The position numbers and the translations under genes were made by a program. A DNA stretch of 27,439 bases. Origin: Prevotellaceae bacterium UBA1075 (lineage in GTDB: Bacteria; Bacteroidota; Bacteroidia; Bacteroidales; Bacteroidaceae). The stretch lies in NCBI GenBank assembly GCA_002316015.1, contig DCCS01000003.1:38144-65582 (forward strand), given 5' to 3'. How positions within the stretch are numbered: the stretch's first letter is position 1; every line of letters starts with the position of its first letter. A model generated the notes under the pieces. The model was not told the origin of the DNA and searched no databases. It saw nothing but the letters and a program-made list of their open reading frames with translations. Positions 8,722-16,714 of the stretch are shown piece by piece.

Positions 8722-10572
8722 ATGAAGAGAACGACCCTCCTGGCAGCAGCCCTTGCTGTCCTTGCGGCAAGTGGAGCGCACCCCGCCAAGAAGACCACCC
8801 CACAGAAAGTGGGCACCGTGAGCATGAGCGGGTATGTGGGCCAGCGCTATGCCGACTGTATCAACCGCCGTGTGAAGCCCGAGAACATCGACACCCTCAT
8901 CTCCGTCTTTCGCCTACAGGACGAGAAAGGAGGATTGTGGGCCAGCGAGTTCTGGGGCAAGTGGGTGCAGGGAGCCATTGGCATGTACCACTTCACGCAG
9001 GACCCCGAACTCAAGAGCATCGTGCAGCAAGCCGAGGACAGGCTCATGGACTGCCAACTCAAGGACGGCTACATCGGCGACTACGACACCGGCCACCAGC
9101 TCACGGGCTGGGACGTGTGGGGCAGGAAATACACCCTGCTGGGGCTCATCAAGTGGTATCAGGAAAGTGGTGACAAGCGTGCCCTGAAGGCTGCCACACG
9201 CCTGCTTGACTACACCATGGGCCAGATAGGCCCTGGCAAGAAGTCCATCCTCGACTGTGGTGCCTATGTGGGCATGCCGCCCAGCAGCATTCTGGAGCCC
9301 ACCATGTTCATGTACCAGATTACCAGGAAGCAGCGTTACCTCGACTTCGCGAAATACATCGCACAGGAGCTCAACAGGCCAGGCGGCCCCGAACTCATCA
9401 CCAAGGCCAATGTGCCTGTGGCCCGGCGCGTGCCCCTCAAGCCTGGCGACCAGTGGTATGGCAACAAGAACGGCCAGAAGGCTTACGAGATGATGTCCTG
9501 CTATGTGGGGCTGCTCGAACTCTTCCGCGTGACCGGTGAGCCTGCCCTGCTGCAGTCGGCCCAGACCACCTGGCAGCACATCGTGGACGAGGAAATCAAC
9601 ATCTGCGGTTCGGGAGCCTCACATGAGTGCTGGTATGGCGGACGTGCCCTCCAGACACGGGTGTCCGGCCTCACCATGGAGACCTGCGTCACCTTCACCT
9701 GGATGCAGTTCTGCGAACGGCTGCTGGAGTTCACGGGCGACCAGAAATACGCCGACCAGATAGAACGCACCCTGTACAACGCACTCATGGCAAGCATGAA
9801 GGGCGACGGCTCACAGATAGTGAAATATACCCCGCTGGAGGGCTACCGCCAGGAGGGAGAGCACCAGTGCCACATCCCCATCAACTGCTGCAATGCCAAC
9901 GGCCCGCGTGCCTTTGCCATGATACCCCGCGTGATGTACCGCCTGCCTGCGTCCGACCGCGTGGATGTGAACCTCTTCATCCCCTCACACACCACCATTG
10001 AGATGGGCGGACAGACCATTACGCTGAGCCAGGAGACCCGCTACCCCGAAGACAGCAAGGTGCAGATAAACATCACCCCCCAGCATGAGGCCGCCTTCAC
10101 ACTGGGCTTGCGCATCCCCGCATGGAGCAGGCAGAACACCGTGGAGGTGAACGGCCAGAAGGTGGAAGGCGTGAAGGCCGGGCAATATTGCCTCATCAAC
10201 CGCGCCTGGAAGGCAGGCGACCGCGTGACCCTGAACACTGACATGAGGGCAAGGCTGGTGCAGATGAATGGCATGCAGGCCATAGAGCGCGGCCCCGTGG
10301 TACTGGCACGCGACTCGCGCTTCCGCGACGGATTTGTGGACGAGTCATGCCAGATACCCGCCCATGACGGCGACATCGTGGACCTGGAGCCCGTCAAGGC
10401 TCCCCAGGGAATGTGGATGGCCTTCAAGGTCACCATGCCCCGTGGCGCTTACGACACCGAGAAGTTCACCACCCACTTCTGCGACTTCGCCTCGGCAGGC
10501 AACACCTGGAGCCAGGCTGAGCGTTACCGCGTGTGGCTTCCACTGACCGTGGACCCCACCAAGGTGAAGTGA
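8722..10572 (+). CDS. Secreted GH127-type beta-L-arabinofuranosidase (DUF1680 family)
   Basis: A 616-aa retaining glycosidase with an N-terminal signal peptide (about 1-22), so it acts in the periplasm or outside. GH127 enzymes such as bifidobacterial HypBA1 use a cysteine nucleophile held by a Zn site made of one Glu and three Cys. The matching residues are visible: E302 in GASHECW, E320 and C322 in METCVTF, and adjacent C389-C390 in INCCNANGPR. The N-terminal two thirds is an (alpha/alpha)6-type helical barrel; the C-terminal third is beta-rich. GH146 and related DUF1680 enzymes share this layout, so the exact arabinofuranoside substrate is open. No promoter is evident between the tRNA and this gene; it may be read through from the tRNA promoter. 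Confidence 0.88.
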   Translation: MKRTTLLAAALAVLAASGAHPAKKTTPQKVGTVSMSGYVGQRYADCINRRVKPENIDTLISVFRLQDEKGGLWASEFWGKWVQGAIGMYHFTQDPELKSIVQQAEDRLMDCQLKDGYIGDYDTGHQLTGWDVWGRKYTLLGLIKWYQESGDKRALKAATRLLDYTMGQIGPGKKSILDCGAYVGMPPSSILEPTMFMYQITRKQRYLDFAKYIAQELNRPGGPELITKANVPVARRVPLKPGDQWYGNKNGQKAYEMMSCYVGLLELFRVTGEPALLQSAQTTWQHIVDEEINICGSGASHECWYGGRALQTRVSGLTMETCVTFTWMQFCERLLEFTGDQKYADQIERTLYNALMASMKGDGSQIVKYTPLEGYRQEGEHQCHIPINCCNANGPRAFAMIPRVMYRLPASDRVDVNLFIPSHTTIEMGGQTITLSQETRYPEDSKVQINITPQHEAAFTLGLRIPAWSRQNTVEVNGQKVEGVKAGQYCLINRAWKAGDRVTLNTDMRARLVQMNGMQAIERGPVVLARDSRFRDGFVDESCQIPAHDGDIVDLEPVKAPQGMWMAFKVTMPRGAYDTEKFTTHFCDFASAGNTWSQAERYRVWLPLTVDPTKVK

Positions 10573-10631
10573 GAAGGCCGGCCACCTATGGGAAACTCAC
10601 TTGAGCATGCGGCTGGAGCACATGCGCACGG

Positions 10632-13061
10632 CTAATTGCCGAGGAGTGCCTCACCCCTCCTCCAATTACAGTTGACATACGAGGCCGTCTCACCCTGCGG
10701 GTCACGCTCAAAGTCGTGGTTGGTGAGCACGCTGTCGCTGAGCCCATCCTGCGAGGCAGGCACCGAGCCCACCCTCTGCACGCGGAAGTCATCCACGATG
10801 AAGTATCCGGCCCCGGCCTTGTCAGCGCCCTGGTTGGCACTGTTGGTGCGTATGCCCAGCATCAGGTCGTCGCCCTCGGCCAGGGTCACATACACCTCCA
10901 TGCGCTGCATGTTCTGCGATGATGAGCCAGCCCGCCCGCCCGCATGTCCTGCAAAGGTGGTGCGGTAGTCGGTGTAGTCGAGGTTGTCATAACCCGACGA
11001 GCCATTGCGGTAGTAAGGCTCTGTGCTCCAGTACTGCACGTTGCAGCAGGAGCCATCGCCCCTGGAGGCAAACAGGCAGCAGGTGCCATAGTAGTCCTTC
11101 TCCACCCACATGCGGCAGGTGACCCTGTAGGTGCCCGCACCCAGCCGCGAGGCCGGCACCTTCTGGTACAGGCGCAGGGGGGTGGCGATAGTCTGGCCCT
11201 GGGCAGGCTTGCACATGTAGGCATTCTGGCCATCCCGGCCTGTGGGCGTGGCAGTGAGCGACCTCTGCAGCGTGGTGCCCGCAGGAGCCTCCATCCAGCC
11301 TTGGGGCGGCTGGGAAGCCTGGACAAAGGGCTGCTCAAAGGAAGGATTCGCCAGCACGCGCCTTGTGATGTCCACCATCACACGCCCCCGGTCGGCAGGC
11401 TGCACATCATACCTGTGCACGTCCAGCCCATGCTCCAGTTGCCTGAGGCAGTCGGCGGGGTCCACCTCCTGCACGCATCCCTGGTGCTCGTCGATGGCCT
11501 GCACGGCGGCCAGGGCTGTGGTCTGGCCCAGTACCATATACACCGGCTCCATGCGTATGGAGCCATAGGCGATGTGCGAGGCCGAGAGGCACACGGGCAC
11601 CAGCACGTTGCTGGCCTCTTCCCTATGGGGAGTGATGGCCCGGTAGGATATGCCGTAGGGGCCCTTGGTCAGGTGCCTCTGCACGTCACCCTCGTTCTTC
11701 ACCATCCCGTTCACCACATAGCGTCCGCAGTTGTGCGAGTCCATGGTGTAGGCTCCCCAGGCTATGGGGTCGTCCGCCACCTTGTTCTTGAGGCAATAGT
11801 CCTCGGTCATCACCATGCGTCCCAGCATGCGCCTGGCCTCGCGCACATACAGCTGGGGCGTGAAGTTCCCGTTGTCCTCGTACTCGTCCAGCGGGTATCC
11901 CCACTTGCGGAACTCGGCCTGTATGCTGGCGGGCACACGCGGGTCGGTCCACAGGATGTACAGGAGACCCTTGGTATAGTCCTCGTGCAACTTGGCGATG
12001 GAGTCCCTCTGCTCGTAGGTGGCCTCTGGATAGTCCCAGCTGTAGCCTATCATGTCGGTCGAGAAGCCTCCCTGGTTGTTGTTGTCAGTCTTGAGCGCGT
12101 TCCACTCATTGGGCCCCGACTTATCCTTCATGTACGACCACTTGAGGCAGTCACCGTAGCCCTGCCACCCCTTCTTCTCCATCCAGCGGAAGAGCAGCTC
12201 GTATCGCGAGGGGGCGTAGTTGTCGGGCACCTTGTCGGTAATGGCACGGAAGGGCTTGTTCTTGGTGAGCGTGAGGCGGTAGTTGTAAGCCTGGATATGA
12301 TTGTCCCCCTCGCCCTGCCTGCCCATCGGCCCGGGCATGATTCCCCACAGCAGTCCGCTGGTGGAGTCGCCCGGCACCACATAGGGGTCCACCCCATCGC
12401 AGAACTGGTGCTTGTTGAGGCATTGCACGCCGTTCTCTGGTTCGCCATACTGCGAGGCTGGCTCCCTGCCCACGGTGTAGGAGATGCCTGCCCTGGCCAT
12501 GAGGTCACCCTCGTAGCTGCAGTCGATAAACACCTTGGCATGCACCGTCCTGTGTGGGGTCTGACGGGGTGCTGTGGCATCCTCCAGGGTGATGCTGCCA
12601 AGTGTGCTACCTGCCTTGTCGGCACTCACGATGCGCCACTGGTACCAGATGTCGGTGCTGTCCTTGATTCCTGCCTCGTCCAGAAATCCCCTGAAAGTGG
12701 CCAACGCCACCTTGGGCTCGAAATAGAAGGTGGGTGAAGCCATCCCGTAATGCTGGCCTATGCGCCTGTAGAACTCGCGTGCATAGCCCTTCACGATGCG
12801 TCTGTGGCTGATGCTGTCGCCTATGTCCGTCCAGCCCAACCCGCCTGTGGTCATCCCCCCCAGCCGCTTGGTGGGCGACACCAGCAGCACGCTCTTCCCC
12901 TTCTGCCTGGCTGTGTATGCGGCCATGATGCCTGCGGGTGTGCTGCCATACACACATATATCCACATCGGCGCTGACAGGCGACTGATGGGCGTACGAGC
13001 ACAAGGGCTGCACACACAGCACTGCGGGCAGGAGTCCACGAATGATAGTTTTTGCTTTCAT
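10632..13061 (-). CDS. Secreted FAD-dependent oxidoreductase with C-terminal beta-rich domain
   Basis: An 809-aa protein of the FAD_oxidored (PF12831-like) group. A signal peptide covers about residues 1-24 (cleavage near SYA-HQS). The dinucleotide fold follows immediately: DICVYGSTPAGIMAA at 34-48, then LGGMTTGGLGWTD at 67-79, characteristic of this family. Residues from about 575 onward (NPSFEQPF, GTYRVTCRMWVEKDYYG, VYVTLAEGDDLMLGIRTN) look like a carbohydrate-binding-type beta-sandwich. Bacteroidetes members are often annotated as xanthan-lyase-like or FAD-dependent oxidoreductases inside glycan-use loci; the substrate is unknown. It is convergent with the GH127 gene (59-nt gap) and has its own promoter. 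A role in processing plant or exopolysaccharide sugars together with GH127 is inference. Confidence 0.85.
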   Translation of the reverse strand: MKAKTIIRGLLPAVLCVQPLCSYAHQSPVSADVDICVYGSTPAGIMAAYTARQKGKSVLLVSPTKRLGGMTTGGLGWTDIGDSISHRRIVKGYAREFYRRIGQHYGMASPTFYFEPKVALATFRGFLDEAGIKDSTDIWYQWRIVSADKAGSTLGSITLEDATAPRQTPHRTVHAKVFIDCSYEGDLMARAGISYTVGREPASQYGEPENGVQCLNKHQFCDGVDPYVVPGDSTSGLLWGIMPGPMGRQGEGDNHIQAYNYRLTLTKNKPFRAITDKVPDNYAPSRYELLFRWMEKKGWQGYGDCLKWSYMKDKSGPNEWNALKTDNNNQGGFSTDMIGYSWDYPEATYEQRDSIAKLHEDYTKGLLYILWTDPRVPASIQAEFRKWGYPLDEYEDNGNFTPQLYVREARRMLGRMVMTEDYCLKNKVADDPIAWGAYTMDSHNCGRYVVNGMVKNEGDVQRHLTKGPYGISYRAITPHREEASNVLVPVCLSASHIAYGSIRMEPVYMVLGQTTALAAVQAIDEHQGCVQEVDPADCLRQLEHGLDVHRYDVQPADRGRVMVDITRRVLANPSFEQPFVQASQPPQGWMEAPAGTTLQRSLTATPTGRDGQNAYMCKPAQGQTIATPLRLYQKVPASRLGAGTYRVTCRMWVEKDYYGTCCLFASRGDGSCCNVQYWSTEPYYRNGSSGYDNLDYTDYRTTFAGHAGGRAGSSSQNMQRMEVYVTLAEGDDLMLGIRTNSANQGADKAGAGYFIVDDFRVQRVGSVPASQDGLSDSVLTNHDFERDPQGETASYVNCNWRRGEALLGN

Positions 13062-13112
13062 GTTTGTACGATTTTGCCTGAATGACTTTGCTTATTATAC
13101 CATTTTATCCTG

Positions 13113-13143
13113 CGAATATACAACTATGCGCATGAACGACAAA
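13113..13143 (-). promoter_or_regulatory. Promoter of the FAD oxidoreductase gene
   Basis: On the minus strand TTTG (13143-13140) and TATATTCG (13120-13113) are 19 nt apart. The -7 box differs from TAnnTTTG at one position. The start codon lies about 50 nt downstream. Confidence 0.65.
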
Positions 13144-13238
13144 AGGAACACTAAAGAAAATGAGAAAGATGGCGGGCGGAAAGGCGCACAAGAACGAGCA
13201 CAGGGACAACTGGCACAAAATCCCATTATCCGCGCCAT

Positions 13239-13600
13239 CTACTTCCCCTGGCGCGCCTCAATATACACCCCATTGTTCATTACCATACCTCCCATCAACG
13301 GCCGCCGCTTTTTGCCAGACGTGTTTGGTTCCACGTTGATGGCCATCTCCCCAGCCTTGCTGTTGAACTTGGCTGTCAGCCAGTCCTTCCTGGCATATTC
13401 CCCACGGCCTTCCTCACCATACTCACAGCCCGCCGTACTTCCGCTCCAAGTTCTTGTCTCCACGCCATACAGGTCTCTATCGCCCTTTACCCCCATCGGC
13501 GCTGAAGGACACCTTCTTTGGAAACCCATGATTGCTGGATCGCCATGCGTCTCTGCGCCCCATGAACCTTAGAGCACTTGTCATCTTCCGGGAATTTCAT
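13239..13600 (-). pseudogene. Decayed copy A of the BACON-like lipoprotein
   Basis: This copy matches the intact lipoprotein at 21874-22305 over almost its whole length. It begins MKFPEDDKCSK and still ends with the domain segment WLTAKFNSKAGEM, VEPNTSGKKRR and ARQGK. Two deletions break it. About 68 nt are missing right after the ATGGCGAT codons, removing the hydrophobic core and lipobox, and 11 nt are missing in the GGGGGT...GGTAAAGGG segment, which shifts frame. A 96-aa open stretch (13239-13529) survives but has no secretion signal. Homology to copy B continues about 40 nt beyond the start codon, showing that the copies derive from one larger unit. Confidence 0.8.
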
Positions 13601-13729
13601 AAGCAACAACATGTTTAAGGCTATTGTGATGCGTTGACTCGCGAGGATTAAAAGAAGAAGTTACAAAAACGGCCATGCGGAAGCACCAAGGTATATCCGT
13701 TCATTAAGCTGGATATTGAATCAACACCC

Positions 13730-14122
13730 CTAAATCTGTCCAAAAACTTTCAGCAGGACAGGTGACAACATCATCGTCACCAATACAAGCACCCACAGAT
13801 TGCCCGTTGATGGATTGTAGGCACGAAGGATTTCCGCGATTGTACTGCCTCCGGCAATTCCTGCTGCAGATTCGAAGGCCACTGTCAATAACACCCAGCA
13901 GACACCCATTACCAGGCAGTCTTTCATGCCACAGCCGCTTGCCAAGCGGGGAAGCACAAGCCAAGTCGCCATAAAGATGAATATGCTCAGCAATATCCCG
14001 CTCAGTGGCAGTGCTGTTTCTTCTCCGAGAAACCTGGCCAGCACATACTCACGCAGTCCACCATTGAGTATTGCCATGGGAATGAAACATGTCCACACGA
14101 CAAATGATTTCAATAGACGCAT
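13730..14122 (-). CDS. Small four-helix membrane protein of unknown function
   Basis: A 130-aa integral membrane protein with hydrophobic segments near residues 5-22 (SFVVWTCFIPMAILNG), 38-58 (LPLSGILLSIFIFMATWLVL), 66-88 and 105-126 (LWVLVLVTMMLSPVLLKVF). A charged loop GLREYVLARFLGEE follows the first helix. I recognise the general pattern from small uncharacterised membrane proteins in many bacteria but can assign no function. It has a good promoter on the minus strand and no operon partner. The neighbouring IS1380 fragment is on the opposite strand. Confidence 0.7.
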   Translation of the reverse strand: MRLLKSFVVWTCFIPMAILNGGLREYVLARFLGEETALPLSGILLSIFIFMATWLVLPRLASGCGMKDCLVMGVCWVLLTVAFESAAGIAGGSTIAEILRAYNPSTGNLWVLVLVTMMLSPVLLKVFGQI

Positions 14123-14137
14123 AATTTCCAGTATGCC

Positions 14138-14168
14138 TTAAATTAGCAGACTTTTAATTATTCGCAAA
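14138..14168 (-). promoter_or_regulatory. Promoter of the four-helix membrane protein gene
   Basis: On the minus strand TTTG (14168-14165) and TAATTTAA (14145-14138) are 19 nt apart, close to the Bacteroidetes consensus. The -7 box is 15 nt from the ATG, implying a very short leader. Confidence 0.6.
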
Positions 14169-14201
14169 GCAAGTCGCCGGATAACGACAAGTTGCCCAAC
14201 G

Positions 14202-14373
14202 CCTACATATGTCTGAAACTTCACTTACCTTAGTGCTGCTCAAAACTCAAATAAGGAGCATCTGACATATGGCAAAGGTAAGCATAAAACCTGATAAATT
14301 CACCCCGTTCGGTGGAATTTACTTCACGAACAAAGCATTTACGCACTCTATTTCATTTCATTTGATTGAATAA
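14202..14373 (+). mobile_element. IS1380-family left-end fragment with transposase N-terminus
   Basis: An ATG at 14269 opens a 34-codon frame beginning MAKVSIKPDKFTPFGGIYF. That closely fits the N-terminus of Bacteroidetes IS1380-type transposases, which I know as MAKxxIKSEKLTPFGGIF. The A-rich leader with AAGGAG just upstream, and a sequence starting CCTACATATG near 14202, fit the element's left end. The match stops after about 20 codons and the frame ends at 14373. No right end is seen nearby, so this is a deletion remnant rather than an active element. Exact boundaries are uncertain. Confidence 0.6.
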
Positions 14374-14403
14374 GAGCACACGGATTACCGGAATTTTTCG
14401 CCA
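14361..14403 (+). repeat. Dispersed repeat X, copy 1
   Basis: This stretch (TTGATTGAATAAGAGCACAC then a CCGGAATTTTTCG tail) is closely similar to 26920-26962, which reads TTGGTTGAAAAAGAGCACAC then CCGGAATTTTCG. Both lie in leader DNA upstream of envelope or accessory genes. Its function is unknown. Confidence 0.5.
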
Positions 14404-14527
14404 TTCTGATTCATAGTGCAAAGGCCGCATGGTGCACAAACAAATTATAATACCAAGCTAAACGCTTTCCGATTTGAAAGAAAAACCACAAATTTGCGCT
14501 ATATTGACAATCAAAGACAAATATAGC

Positions 14528-15964
14528 ATGCGAATCATACAAACCTTTTGGAGTGGAGCAGCAAATCCACTTTGCAAGACATACGGGTGGCCACATGCAG
14601 AATACAATCTAATGTCCTGGGCTTTAAGTTGTCTTTCACTTCGCAGGTATTACGATGATGTTATTCTATACACTGACCAACGAGGGTACGAAATACTTAT
14701 CGAAAGACTACATCTTCCATACACGGAAGTTCATGTTGTCTATGATGACAACCTTTGTTTGCCAATACATTGGGCATATGCCAAGATAAGCACATATTAC
14801 AAACAGAAAGAGCCATTTATACATATAGATGGAGACGTGTACATTTCACAACCTTTTTCTTCAGACATCCTACGAATGCCACTTATTGCCCAAAACAAGG
14901 AGACTTGTACAAAATATTACCAGGACATGATGAGTCGAATTTCCACATCCACAGGAATACACCTGCCTGATTATTTATGAAAGGAAATAGAAACAAATAA
15001 GATTTCATCATACAACATGGGAATATTTGGCGGATGCAATTTAGAGTTCATACACAATTACTGCGACAAAGTTTTCAATTTCTTTGAGTTGAATCATTTG
15101 AATGACCCCTCATGTGATGGAGGCAAAGTAAACTGCAACATATTCTTCGAACAAATCATGTTTGCGATGACATCCGAAAAAGAGCACAAACATGTTTCTT
15201 GTATCTTAGACAACCCCATCAACGACAACGGGTATACAGGGAAGACTTTCTGTGATATAGAAAATATTGCAGGCAAACCATTCCTGCACATCATTGGAAG
15301 TCACAAAAAAAGCATGCACATCTGCCAAATGCTCAGAAACGCAATGATACACCAAAACCAAAAGAAATACAAGGAGATTTTATCCTTGTTCCCATACGAG
15401 AATGCAAGATTCGGAAAAAAGGAAGAAAACGACCATGAAAATATTCGCCTACCGGTAGAGCATTTCATTGCCAAATATGAAGACATTCTTAACAGGAAAA
15501 GAGAAGAATGGAAAGATATTTCAGAGACTGTAATAGGCGAATGGGAGACCCAAGGAGTAACCGGCTTATACTTACTTAACTCACGAAACAGCGGGGCAAA
15601 TCATATGCTTTCCATTCATCCTTGTTGTTTTATATATGAAATGGCAACAGAATGGCCGCAAGAGGCATTGGATATCATCAAAGATAGATTGGGAAAAGAC
15701 AAGTATTTCTATCTCAAGGGGGTGCTATTGTCCCCATGCCTTGAAGGAAAAGGCGTAAAAGAAAGCCCCCTAAGTGGTCATGCATACCAAATCATGTCCA
15801 CCGTAAAACGTGGAGAGATCAAATATGAAGATATGCTCAAAGAATGTTTGAGTTGTTTTGGACAAGACAATGGCAATGCGCTACTTGATGCCGAGCAATA
15901 TATAATCAAAGAAATGACTGGACTTGTAAGAAACGGGATTTTATTCTATAAAGAATGTCAATAA
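14528..15964 (+). pseudogene. DUF6734-like glycosyltransferase interrupted by one in-frame TGA
   Basis: Two open stretches (from 14528 to the TGA at 14978-14980, and on to 15964) lie in the same frame and read as one 478-codon protein. The first part starts MRIIQTFWSGAANPL and carries QKEPFIHIDGDVYI, with D101-G102-D103 as a DxD-type motif of GT-A glycosyltransferases. The sequence after the TGA (KEIETNKISSYNMGIFGG) continues the domain. I recall this protein as DUF6734 of Bacteroidetes. The only lesion is the stop at codon 151; no frameshift is needed. Possible explanations are a recent nonsense mutation, a sequencing error or readthrough. If split, the C-terminal part could restart at ATG 15017 without the DxD motif. 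I start at 14528 because the 18 codons upstream are low-quality coding sequence. The gene is AT-rich relative to regions 1-2. Confidence 0.7.
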
Positions 15965-15977
15965 TCCTATGAACACA

Positions 15978-16008
15978 TTTAAAATCAGAAGAGATTCCTC
16001 TATATTTG
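15978..16008 (+). promoter_or_regulatory. Promoter of the Gly/Ser-rich protein gene
   Basis: TATATTTG at 16001-16008 is a perfect -7 box; TTTA at 15978-15981 is a near-match -33 box 19 nt upstream. It lies just after the DUF6734-like gene, so the next two genes can be expressed independently of it. Confidence 0.65.
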
Positions 16009-16045
16009 CAGAGAATTACATTTCAAACACTAAAAACTTAGCACT

Positions 16046-16693
16046 ATGGGGCAGAATTATTCATCAACAACAAAGGGAAGTGTTGGCAACCCGTATACTC
16101 ATTCAGAGTTCTTGACGCTTTTTAACGCGAAACAGTGGAGGGGTGGATTTGTATCCATGTACAACAATGGCACCAAACAAATTGTGTATGTATTTGAGGA
16201 CGGATGTGCATCAAGACCTAAAATATGGGACATTGACGGAAGCAAATTCACTACGGGAAGCGATTTCTTCTCTTCTGGCACCGGTACAGACTCGGGATCA
16301 GGAAGCGGAAGTGGCTGCAGCACAGGTTCCAGCGAAGGAAGCGGTTCTGGATCTTGTATTGAATCGGAGAACCAGCCAAGGGTAGAAATCTTTGCGGGCT
16401 CCAAAACAAAGACTTTTGAAACTCAAAGTTATTCGCTTTCTATGAGTTTCAAGTGGACAGACGGTTTCTTCTTCGAGAATAGCAAATATTGTACTTCGGA
16501 GATGCAATACGCTGTAAATCGGCTGGACACATACAGCACACTGTCTGGCTACACTATAGAAGTTGGATGGGATGCTCCGTACCTTATATTAATCAGAATT
16601 AAACTTGTATTTGAAAATTCAGAACTAAATCCCATTTCTATATATGAATATGTAAGAATCGAACAAACGGACCTTAACAAACGGGGTTATTAA
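16046..16693 (+). CDS. Gly/Ser-rich protein without signal peptide, possible exported/modified substrate
   Basis: A 215-aa protein starting MGQNYSSTTKGSVGNPYTHSE, with no hydrophobic signal peptide. The N-terminal part has an aromatic-rich motif (YTHSEFLTLFNAKQWRGGFV, 17-36). Residues about 76-105 are a low-complexity Gly/Ser tract containing C91 and C104; another Cys is at 54. The C-terminal half (110-215) is more ordinary, beta-rich and aromatic (SMSFKWTDGFFFENSKYC). Bacteroidetes proteins with a similar opening and a Gly/Ser block exist, but I know no assigned function. It is 21 nt upstream of the MG2 protein gene, likely an operon, and downstream of a DxD glycosyltransferase. A role as a glycosylated or non-classically exported substrate is inference. 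Confidence 0.65.
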   Translation: MGQNYSSTTKGSVGNPYTHSEFLTLFNAKQWRGGFVSMYNNGTKQIVYVFEDGCASRPKIWDIDGSKFTTGSDFFSSGTGTDSGSGSGSGCSTGSSEGSGSGSCIESENQPRVEIFAGSKTKTFETQSYSLSMSFKWTDGFFFENSKYCTSEMQYAVNRLDTYSTLSGYTIEVGWDAPYLILIRIKLVFENSELNPISIYEYVRIEQTDLNKRGY

Positions 16694-16714
16694 ATCAAGA
16701 AAGCAACCGTTACT

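Noticed and set aside
10944..12737. A 597-aa open frame antisense to the FAD oxidoreductase
   Set aside because: The opposite strand carries the clear FAD-binding motifs, signal peptide and promoter; this frame shows only low-complexity shadow sequence.
14978..15010. Selenocysteine decoding of the in-frame TGA
   Set aside because: No stem-loop follows at bacterial SECIS distance and the family is not known as a selenoprotein.
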